This document shows positions 45,923 to 54,299 of a DNA stretch of 64,000 nucleotides, piece by piece. The stretch comes from Metellina segmentata. Taxonomy: Eukaryota > Arthropoda > Arachnida > Araneae > Tetragnathidae. How positions within the stretch are numbered: position 1 is the stretch's first letter; the number at the start of each line of letters is the position of its first letter. The DNA lies in the NCBI GenBank assembly GCA_947359465.1, contig OX375880.1:26684548-26748547 (forward strand), given 5' to 3'. Position numbers and translations under genes: made by a program. The notes below the pieces were generated by a model, which ran no database searches, was not told the DNA's origin, and was given only the letters and a program-made list of their open reading frames with translations.

Positions 45923-45925
45923 ATT
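45920..45925 (-). terminator. Polyadenylation signal of H2A-like gene
   Basis: TTTATT on the plus strand gives AATAAA on the minus strand, 58 bases after the stop codon at 45983. I see no canonical histone 3' stem-loop between stop and signal, which suggests a polyadenylated, replication-independent mRNA. Confidence 0.5.
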
Positions 45926-45982
45926 CATTTTTACCTTTGGAGCATTATCAAAAATATTAAATTTGGCAATTTGAATGAAGAA

Positions 45983-46333
45983 CTATTTCTTTTCACTTGC
46001 TTCGGTCTCCTCGGTTTTCTTTTCTGTGCGGATCAAGCATTTCATTTCCAAATCGCTTTCCACTGCCGTTTTGATGTCCTGCCCAGTAATGGTACAAGGT
46101 TGGTGGGGTTTCCGTCGTTCCAGTGCAACTCTGTAACTCAATTCCATAATCTCCGCACCAAGATACTGTAGAACTCCTTCCAAAACAAAGCTCGCGCTCG
46201 GGTCCACTTTCTTCTCGTAGTTCGCTTGTAAGCACTTGTGGATGAACATTATATTCAAGGGAGATTTGTGGCCCGAGTTCTTTGCAGTCTTGGAGGATTT
46301 TCGTGTGGGCGACTTGCTTCTAGCTCGTTTCAT
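45983..46333 (-). CDS. Divergent short H2A-like histone-fold protein
   Basis: A 116-residue product from MKRARSKSPTRKSS. A basic tail (2-24) with two SP motifs (SPTR, SPLN) precedes a histone fold: alpha-1 about 25-36, then NYEKKVDPSASFVLEGVLQYLGAEIMEL (38-65; alpha-2 about 45-72), then RRKPHQPCTITGQDI, and alpha-3 to about 93. It aligns with H2A [27 protein letters not shown]. Of the six acidic-patch residues I can place, E61, E64, D94 and E96 are acidic while two are replaced (Q56, L95). The H2A docking domain is missing; the chain ends RTEKKTEETEASEKK. TITGQDIKTAV also recalls H2B. The ORF extends to an ATG at 46372, but TTTATCCAG just before the chosen ATG looks like a splice acceptor after a non-coding exon. 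The coding region is intronless. Confidence 0.72.
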   Translation of the reverse strand: MKRARSKSPTRKSSKTAKNSGHKSPLNIMFIHKCLQANYEKKVDPSASFVLEGVLQYLGAEIMELSYRVALERRKPHQPCTITGQDIKTAVESDLEMKCLIRTEKKTEETEASEKK

Positions 46334-46930
46334 AATCTGGATAAATAATTTTTGCTTCAATTCGTTTTGCAACTTCGAAAGGTCATTTTAACGTTACCAT
46401 GGTCAGTTTAATTGGAAAAAAAGACTGAGTTTTAGGCATCCCTAAATGTTGTATTGTTTTGTAACTGAGAAAAGAAGGAGAGTCGTGATGCCACTGAGAT
46501 GGTGGTAAAAGCGAACAAGAAAAGCCCGTAACATTGTTTGAAGCGTTTAAGATTGTTTTTTGCATAACGGCATTTGCTCTAATATCGCTTGCAAAATCAA
46601 TCTTCTATTTGGTCCAACAAAAGATTATTTCGTGTGATTCATTTATTTTAGAGAAGACGCATGGTCATGAAGCAGATCGAGAACCACTTAAAAGGGTTAC
46701 CAGATGTCCGGACAAATCCAGAATTTGCGTACTATACCAGGATTCCGTCGGTAATTATACACTGAATTTATAAATTTTCAGAGAAAATAATCATTTGAAT
46801 CGCTTTGTATATTCAGATTTTTAAAAGTATTTCTAATTTATAATGCTGTTATTTCTGTTGTAACTAGTTATTCTAAATGTTAACGTGCTTCGTTGTAACT
46901 GTAACTTCTTTGTATTAATTCTATCTTTTA

Positions 46931-47378
46931 AGGCCCGGTGCACACATCAGGTTTTTCAGCGTGCGGCGCCGCTGCCGCAACGCAAGTGCGGTCTGAGATA
47001 CATTAGATCCAATGGAGCAGTGCACACATGCCTCCAGCGCCGCAAGCCCAACTTGCGTGCAATTTGTACCGCAGTTCCCCACGGCGCCGTAACTCGCCGC
47101 ACATGAGTCTCCGTTCTGAAGTACCTTGTTTTCATAAACAAATGGAATATAAATAATAATTAATAAATGGTTGTATCCAGTAATGTCTATTTTGTGTTTC
47201 AAAATATACATTTTTTACACCAAGTAAGCGAAATAAGCACGTTATCTTCAATAGAATATTTATCGCAAATGGCGCGAATTGAGTTCGTGGTTAATTTCAC
47301 GGTTATGTGTGCATAGTTGGGCTACGGTGCCGCGTAGTGGCGCCGCACGTTGAAAAACCGAATGTGTGCACCGGGCCT
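46931..47378. mobile_element. AGGCCCGGTGCACACA MITE, complete copy
   Basis: Left end AGGCCCGGTGCACACATCAG GTTTTTCAGCGTGCGGCG and right end CGCCGCACGTTGAAAAACCG AATGTGTGCACCGGGCCT are inverted repeats of about 40 bp. TA (or TTAA/TTAG) flanks it, so the duplication size is ambiguous. It also has a subterminal GTGCACACATGCCTCCAGCG repeat. 448 bp, no coding sequence. It lies about 0.6 kb upstream of the H2A-like gene start. Confidence 0.8.
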
Positions 47379-48000
47379 TAGTAGCTCGTGTTTTTTTCTC
47401 TTTTTATCATGTTGTCTGTCTTTTGCTCAATAAAGTAACGTTAGATTATCTCTGCTTAGCAACATCGTTTAGAGAATTATTCAAACAATTTCTTGCTTGC
47501 AATGTTTATTTGACCGTTCTGAGATTCTTTTATCCGAACTTTCCTTAAAATTTCAGGAATTGTAACTGCTTGTAAGGATTCTCTCTATTTAAATTCTATT
47601 AGGCCTACTCATAAACGACTAGTAGACAGGAGCAACAGGTTCGCGGATTCGATCCTCTCCTGTTCCCATAAAGTTGGTTGAAGTTTCTCTGGTTTTGGAC
47701 CCGTAAATGACCATCAGGAAGTAATGCTCCTTGTGTGCTTTCAGGAATTAACAAAATAATTCATAAAACCATCCGCGGCATTCATGTATTGCGTAGGCCG
47801 TAGGGTAACATTCTCCAAAGTTTCAAAACTTTTCGAAAATGGACTACAGATATTAAGAATTGGTACAAGTGTATTTACTTGAATCGGTTATTTTATATTT
47901 TAAGGCGCGCGAGAAGGGGAAATACACCAATGGTAAGTTCTACATCTCTCATGTATACTTGCTTGAGAAAACTCAATGAGGTCTCTTTAAAGTAGATTGA

Positions 48001-48058
48001 ATTAACGTTACATTGGAGCAACACAACGGGGTATTGGCGACGGTCTGGGATTCATCCA
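48001..48058 (-). repeat. SINE-1 tail fragment
   Basis: ATTAACGTTACATTGGAGCA ACACAACGGGGTATTGGCGA then CGGTCTGGGATTCATCC is the inverted end of SINE-1. Confidence 0.75.
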
Positions 48059-48074
48059 GAGTCATATTCATGCT

Positions 48075-48102
48075 TAACATTTAAGTTATAACTTAAATGT
48101 TA
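48075..48102. repeat. Perfect 28-bp palindrome
   Basis: The left half TAACATTTAAGTTA is followed immediately by its reverse complement TAACTTAAATGTTA, with no loop. Confidence 0.95.
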
Positions 48103-48489
48103 GATAAATCTTTGATATTTCTTATGGATATACAAACTGAAGAGAAATTGAATTAGGGATAGCTGGATTGCAAATTTGGGCTGTGCACAGACCTGGAAAC
48201 GGCTTGTATGTAACGTAAGCAGCTGTTTGGCAAGATAAGGAGTGCTGCTCATGGTATCAGTAACAGTCAAAAGCAGTATGGGTAAGAGTGCAGGTACAGC
48301 TACACTCTACGTTTATAAACGGTGGCAACGACCTCGGCGGATTTTTTTTTTGGCGCACTCTTAGTAGCGAGTTACGGTAGATTAAAGACAGCCCATCTAT
48401 CTTTACGGTTGAAAGAAAAAGTTTTGAAATAATTCTTTCCTTGGCGACTTTAGAAGTGCGCCAAGGCCATTGCCACCGCTCATAGTGCT

Positions 48490-49286
48490 AGACTGTAGAC
48501 GTACCAGAGTGCGGATCTAAGCGAATTTGATCGGTGGCAAATAGTTGGGGCCCGACGAATGGGTCACTCCATCTCGGAAGTTGTGCAGACACTCGGATTT
48601 TGACGCACCATTGTGTTAGCATTAACGATTAGCATGGTCACGGGAACATCGCCAATGGACCGTCGAGATGTGGGAAAATGTTGCCTGGAATGATGTCGAG
48701 ATTCACTTTGGTACATGAGGATGGCAGAGTACGTGTACGGCGTATACCACATGAAGGGTCCTGCCAGCAGCGAACTCTTCAGTCTGGCGGAGGTGGCATT
48801 CTCATCTGGGGACTGTTGATATGGACTGAAATGGGATCCCTGATACGTGTGACATAGTTTCTCCCAGGTGAACGTTACCGGGATAACCTTGACGGCCATC
48901 TGCTGCTGTATGTTCGTTTTCATCAGCCCACTAGACATTGTCTTTCAGAAAGACAATGCACCGTGCCATCGCTCGCGAATTGTATCCGACTGGTTAGATG
49001 ACCATTCCAGATCTGCACGTGCTTTCCTGGCCATCAAGGTAACATGTACTCAATCTAATCGAGCAGATCGGGGATACAATTGAGAGATGTCCGAGCCTCG
49101 GATCACCTTCTATCTAATCTTCGTGAATTGTGACAGATTGTTCAGGAGTCGTGGATACGTATGGCTTCCCATCGCTTCCAGCGTCTTGTCGAGTCCATCC
49201 CAAGACGAATCTCCGTCGTCAAGACGAAGGTGGTGCTAATAGACAGGTATCCCTAATTTAATCGCTCTTCAGTGCATATTATACAC
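48490..49286 (+). pseudogene. Decayed Tc1-like transposase
   Basis: SEFDRWQIVGARRMGHSISE at 48520-48580 is the N-terminal helix-turn-helix; EDGRVRVRRIPHEGSCQQ (about 48718), QSGGGGILIWGLLIW, VFQKDNAPCHRSRIVSDWL (DNAPCH catalytic block, 48940-49000) and RMASHRFQRLVESIPRRI (49155-49210) follow the Tc1 order. Several frame changes and stops break it. The right end reads GGTATCCCTAATTTAATCGC TCTTCAGTG; no matching left repeat was found, so the 5' end appears lost. Confidence 0.85.
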
Positions 49287-49288
49287 AT

Positions 49289-50060
49289 ACAGGGCGATTC
49301 TTAAAAGATGGGCAAAACTTAAAAGGTGATAGAACACATCCAAACAAACAACTTTCATCAAAGAATGCATGGTCGGAATTAAAACGCAAAGGTGCTAGAG
49401 GGCGTTAAAGGTGTTGTTATTATAAGAGACATAAATACACAAATAGGAATGTGTGGGAACGTCTTTCAACATGTCTGGCAGCACCTGTTGCAGAAACGTG
49501 AGGCATTTTTTCTCGTCAAGGCGTTCTGGCAGAAGATAAGGTCCGAGTAGGTGGTCTCCGATTATTCCTGCCTAAACATTGACAGAAAAACGTCGCTGAT
49601 GAGCATGTGAAGTGACCTGTGGATTTACATCCGCCCAAACATGTTGATTGTGGGTGTTAAATGCACCTTCTACAGAAACCAGCGAGCGAATTAAACACGA
49701 CGAGGATAATCGTTGAGTCAGTTCCTGAACTCGTTGAACATGGTAAGGATGCAAACCTTCAGCCTTCAGTACTCGCCATGTCGTGGATTGTGATACATGT
49801 AACTGCCTGGCCACTGCTCGGGTACTTAGCTGATCAGCCACCATATCCAGAATGGCTTCTTCCACGACTGACGTTCTGTCCGTCTTTGCACGACCTGTAT
49901 CCGACCGGGAAGCGAGAAAGGATCCAGTCTAAGCGCTCAAATGTTTTATGGTCGGGCAACGGCCTGTTTGGAAACCTCTCTCCGTACAATCGTTGAGCCA
50001 TTTGCTTTTGCAAGTCCGTATATAAAAGGCATATCAGCCTTTTCCTTATTAATGAAGGGC
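49289..50060 (-). pseudogene. DUF4817-type mariner-like transposase, internally deleted
   Basis: From about 50000 downwards the frame reads MAQRLYGERGFQTGRCPT, a frameshift, then VVEEAILDMVADQLSTRAVA, RQLHVSQSTTWRVLKAEG (helix-turn-helix), EGAFNTHNQHVWADVNPQVT and HAHQRRFSVNV, a stop, then AGIIGDHLLGPYLLPERL. The later catalytic half is missing, and 20-odd codons between VQELTQ and EGAFN are shortened. The left end, ACAGGGCGATTCTTAAAAG, abuts the Tc1 remnant. This family is abundant in arthropod genomes. Confidence 0.85.
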
Positions 50061-50139
50061 AACATCCGATATGTTCCTACCGCGATTGACAGTTGCACAA
50101 GTCAAGTCAAGTAGTTGAGATTTCGGAGCACATGGCCGC

Positions 50140-51085
50140 GTAGCGGCCTTTCATCTCCAGTCGATGGTCAGTGGCATGATTAGTTGTGCTTTCAGGAACT
50201 GGGTGGGGTCAGGGTGAATTTGGAAAAAAGAGTCAGGGAGCTCTCTTGGCGTGGTCTGGCCTTGTCGGGAGAACTTTTTAGATTTGATACATCAGGGTAT
50301 CAATCAATTACCAAGTACCGTAGAGGCTCTTGGTCGGGCTTTATTTTCAGGGAGAGTTGTGTCGTAGATATCAATTTCTTGGATAGTAGGGTTGTTATTA
50401 AAAATAAGGTTTTTGTAGAAATTTTTAGCAAGATTATATACCTATGAATGAATTTAAGTGGGGGATTTTAGTAGCAATCAAAATGTCTTTGTTCCTGTAA
50501 AACCATCTGGCCTGGACAATGGTTCTTAGAGTGGTGTTTTGGAGCACAGTAATTTTTTTGATATTTGTTTTGGCGGCGGCACCCCAGATAGGAGCAGCAT
50601 ATGTTAGAACAGGGCGTAGATAGCAAATATAGATTAAGAGTACTCCAATTTAACGGTAATTAAAACTACTCCAATTTAATTTTGTATTGAAAGTGATGAG
50701 CTACGTGCAATTAGTGGGTACAGTGTTGATCGGGCTTTTTAAAATTTGTTTTGTATAGATGTTATGTGGGGAGCCCATGATAAGTGATTGTCCAGGATTA
50801 CTCCTAAGTACTTCGTTTGTGTGATTCGATTGTTTGTCCGTAAACTTTGACTTTTTGTTTAGGAGGGTTAGCTCCGAAAATGATAGCGGCTGTTCTGTCT
50901 ACATTAAGTTTAATTTTCCATTTGATAAGCCAATGTTCAATTGCTTGTATGTGTTTATTCAGGAGAAAGATTAGGGTGTTGATGTTTTTTTGTTGTGCAA
51001 GGATTGCAGTGTCGTCGGCGAACATGCTTAACATTGTGGAGTTGGTTTGCGGAATATCATTCATATAAAGGATGAATAGGATGGA
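50140..51085 (-). pseudogene. Non-LTR retrotransposon reverse transcriptase, C-terminal part
   Basis: From 51085 downwards: SILFILYMNDIPQ, then MLSMFADDTAILAQ with the catalytic FADD motif, HIQAIEHWLIKWKIKLNVDRT, IIFGANPPKQK, a frameshift at about 50825, then TKYLGVILDNHLSWAPH. This order (LYxND, YADD-like, W...LNxxKT, KYLGVxLD) is that of Jockey-type LINE reverse transcriptases. Downstream frames are broken by many stops to about 50140. The endonuclease and the first half of the RT are absent, replaced by SINE-1 sequence at 51086. Confidence 0.85.
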
Positions 51086-51240
51086 AGATTGGAGAGTGGG
51101 GTGCCAGCTCAGGTGTTGCATTGTCATCTGACCGTAGTTCAAAATTACGAGGTCTTGTCCTCGGATCTTTCCCTTAAGGGATGGATCCCGGAACGTCGTC
51201 AATAGTCGTGTTGCTCAAGAACGACGTTAACTAAATTTAT
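51086..51240 (+). repeat. SINE-1 3' half joined to LINE
   Basis: TTGGAGAGTGGGGTGCCAGC through ACGACGTTAACTAAAT. Its left edge cuts the LINE RT frame between the -SS- and ILFILY codons. No target duplication is seen, so this is a junction rather than a simple insertion. Confidence 0.85.
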
Positions 51241-51274
51241 AACATTACCAAGTACAATGCCTCGTAATTTGGGA

Positions 51275-51535
51275 AATATAGGAAAGTTCCTGATTCGAAT
51301 CCGGGTCAGTGCATGGATATTTGTAAGTGTATGGTATAGAGGCGGCTAGTGCTCCTTAAATCTGTCGTGGCCAAAAGTCCTCACGTTGAGTTGATGTGGA
51401 CGTTTGGAGAGTGGGGTGCCAGCTCGGTCGTTGCTTCGTCATCTGACCGTGGCTCGAAATTACGCGCTGTTGTCGTCAATAGCCCGTTGTGTTGCCCTAG
51501 TACGACGGTAATTAAAACTACTATTACCTCGTAAT
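51275..51535 (+). repeat. SINE-1 lacking box A
   Basis: Starts near GGAAAGTTCCTGATTCGAAT (box B) and ends GTACGACGGTAATTAAAACT then ATTACC. It has lost the GTCCTCGGATCTTTCCC block by internal deletion (CGCTGTTGTCGTCAATAGCC). Confidence 0.8.
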
Positions 51536-51660
51536 TTGGAATCACGGTCAGATGACGAGTTAAACACCCGAGCTGGCACCCCAATCACCCACACCACTCC
51601 AACGCGATGACATTTGAAGGCACAACAGATTTAACGCGCACCAGGCTCCCCTCTCCATGA
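51536..51660 (-). repeat. Diverged SINE-1 fragment, inverted
   Basis: CTCGTAATTTGGAATCACGG, TCAGATGACGAGTTAAACAC, CCGAGCTGGCACCCCAATCA and AACAGATTTAACGCGCACCA are inverted SINE-1 body blocks. It faces the copy ending at 51535 tail to body. Confidence 0.75.
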
Positions 51661-51897
51661 CAATCTGGATTGACCTAGTTTCTAACTAGCAAGCCTCCGA
51701 TTTCTAATCTGTTGTTCTTCCAAGTCGCGAATACTAAGGTTTTAGGATATCATCTTATGTCACGAGAAAAAGAGTATTCAGAAAGTTAAAGCAATTGGTA
51801 ACTAATTACGTATTGATACAGCAGGGAATCAACCTACACGTACTATGACGTTGATATACTTTTCAGTGAATTAATTTTTGAAATGATTTCCTGTAAC

Positions 51898-52187
51898 GGT
51901 AATTTTAGTTAACGTCGTACTAGAGCAACACAACGGGCTATTGACGACGGTCCGGAATCAGTCCCTTAAGGGAAAGATTCGAGGACAACACCTCGTAATT
52001 TTGAACCACGGTCAGATGACGAAGCAACACCTGAGCTGGCACCCCACTCTCCAAACTTCCACGCCAACCCAACGTGAGGACTTTCGGCCACGACAGATTT
52101 AAGGTGCACCAGCCGCCTCTACACCATACGTTTACAAACATCCATGCCCGGACCCGGATTCGAACCAGGAACCTTCCGATCTAGAGG
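51898..52187 (-). repeat. SINE-1, head-truncated
   Basis: Complete inverted tail and body with box B (GGATTCGAACCAGGAACC), ending CGATCTAGAGG, so box A and the first 35 or so bases are missing. Confidence 0.9.
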
Positions 52188-52280
52188 GTTTCATGATGGA
52201 TGCAATTAAATTTAGTTTTTAGCTTAAACTTTGAATTCAGTTGCTCTCTATTCCTTACAGCTTTAATTCAAGTAAAATTC

Positions 52281-52599
52281 GCCGACCAACCGGTATAGTG
52301 GTTAAGGTATTAGCCTCTAGATCGGAAGGTTCCTGGTTCGAATCCGGGTCCGGGCATGGATGTTTGTAAACGTATGGTGTAGAGGCGGCTGGTGCACCTT
52401 AAAACTGTTGTGGCCGAAAGTCCTCACGTTGGGTTGGCGTGGAAGTTTGGAGTGCCAGCTCAGGTGTTGCTTCGTCATCTGACCGTGGTTCAAAATTACG
52501 AGGTGTTGTCCTCGGATCTTTCCCTTAAGGGACTGATCCCGGACCGTCGTCAATTGCCCGTTGTGTTGCTCTAGTACGACGTTAACTAAAAATTACCAA
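52281..52599 (+). repeat. Full-length SINE-1 with 13-bp target duplication
   Basis: Head GCCGACCAACCGGTATAGTG GTTAAGG, box B GGTTCGAATCCGGG, body with a short deletion (TTTGGA|GTGCCAGC), tail ACGTTAACTAAAAATTACC. TCAAGTAAAATTC is duplicated exactly at 52268-52280 and 52600-52612. Confidence 0.95.
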
Positions 52600-52715
52600 T
52601 CAAGTAAAATTCATAATATCAAATTTTTTTTTCTGCTTAATCTGCATGAATGCGAGAATAATTTTCTATGTATATTTAGGTTCGCCGTTCTAAATCATAT
52701 TGTGATACTAAAGGG

Positions 52716-52873
52716 TAATTTTAGTTAAAGTCGTACTAGAGCAACACAACGGGTTATTGACGACGGTCCGGGATCAGTCCCTCAAGGGAAAGATCCGAGG
52801 ACAACACTTCGTAATTTTGAACCACGGTCAGATGGCACCCCACTCTCCAAACTTCCACGCCAACCCAACGTGA
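52716..52873 (-). repeat. 5'-truncated SINE-1 with 17-bp target duplication
   Basis: The inverted 3' half ends at CCAACCCAACGTGA and carries a deletion (GGTCAGATGGCACCCC). ATTGTGATACTAAAGGG is duplicated exactly at 52699-52715 and 52874-52890. Confidence 0.95.
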
Positions 52874-53311
52874 ATTGTGATACTAAAGGGATATTCCTAG
52901 CAAGTTAGGTCAATGTTTGAAACAACTAAACACAAATGACCGTCTGAACTTATGACAAATCAGTGAACCTGACAGAGAACTAAAACTTGCATTTCAAACA
53001 TGGTATAGAACACATTTAGCTAGTCTGGATTTCAAATTGAAGATTAAATGGATAATTAAAAAAATCGTAGCGTGTCAAAATTTTGAAGAAAATAGTCGAC
53101 AGGTTTATTTCTCAATATCAAGGATAACAGTTGTTCACTGTTATCAGTTGTTAAAATGAGTTATTTTCCAGGTCCACTTAAATTATCATAGAACTCTGGA
53201 AATGTGGATTATTTTTACATATTTGATTACATGAGTACATAGCATTTTAACAGAAGGATTAAAAACCTTGTTACATCAACATACAAAAATCAGGTGGGGC
53301 TAAAAATCTTT

Positions 53312-53317
53312 TTTATT
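53312..53317 (-). terminator. ACTN: Candidate alpha-actinin polyadenylation signal
   Basis: TTTATT on the plus strand reads AATAAA on the minus strand, about 820 bases past the actinin stop. It is the best candidate I noticed, but other AT-rich matches could serve. The stretch 53318-54140 would be the 3' untranslated region; I see no other gene there. Confidence 0.35.
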
Positions 53318-54140
53318 AAGACATTTTAAAAAGTACAAAGGAGCACAAAAGCGTGATTACAGGACAATTCGTCTTTGGATAGCTTCTCACAAACATACTC
53401 ACAAGGCTTAAAACATAAAATAAATTTTTTAAATTAACTTAAAACATGATTATTGCATCACAATCACACAAACATTGTTGGAGAGGCAGTACTATACCTA
53501 GGTGGTTAAAACAAGCATTTCAATTTGAGAAACGTTTCCAATTTTTTTTGCAGGCTGTTTTGAAAAAAAGGTCATGTCTCAGATGAAGGATCAGTATCAC
53601 GGTAAGCGTGCTGTCGGAAGACATTGTAACGTGCTTCGTTGTAGGACGGCAGGCGCACCATGAAGGCACATGCGGCATTCCTGCAACCAATACTAACCTT
53701 TCTTGAATTTTTCTTTTCATTCTAAGTAGATGAAGTTTTAACCATATCCACAGGGATGGGGTAAAAACGAAACATTGAGCTGGTATGATACAGTCTTTTT
53801 AAATCGATCCTGTACTTAAAAAAAAACAGAGTTCTCCAAATTTTGACACTTTGTCGACAACCCACATCGGCACAACTCCTGAAATTTGCTATATAATATC
53901 TACAATTGATCTAATAGAAGCTTTCAACATTTCAAATAATTACTTTTTAGAGTCCATATAATCCATTTCGTGACTTAAATTATAAAATCTATTTGATTTT
54001 TTTTAAACATGTACATAAAAAGTAACACAATCATTTTCTTTCCAGAAAAGAATGTACATGATTGTAAAATGTTGGCATATCTTCTCAATTCAGGTTAAAA
54101 AGCTACACAAGACCAGCTCAGAAGGGGGTGAAGCAAAATC

Positions 54141-54299
54141 CTAGAGATCGCTTTCACCGTACAGCGCTGTCGAGAAGGACATGTAGTCGAGGGCCCCTGC
54201 GACGGCCCCCACTCCTTTGAAGGGTCCCATACGCTGGATACAGTACTCGGCTTGATCCGGAGGCAGCTCCCTGCGCAGTTCTTCAGCAGTGATGAAAGG
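54141..54299 (-). CDS. ACTN: Alpha-actinin last coding exon
   Basis: Acceptor ACTTTTCCAG then 52 codons, [20 protein letters not shown].. ending GESDL, stop TAG at 54143-54141. Like the two previous exons it is exactly 159 bp. Confidence 0.97.
   Translation of the reverse strand, partial: PFITAEELRRELPPDQAEYCIQRMGPFKGVGAVAGALDYMSFSTALYGESDL

Noticed and set aside
45833..46171. 112-codon plus-strand ORF with a leucine run
   Set aside because: The leucines come from the TTA microsatellite and the remainder is antisense to the H2A-like gene.
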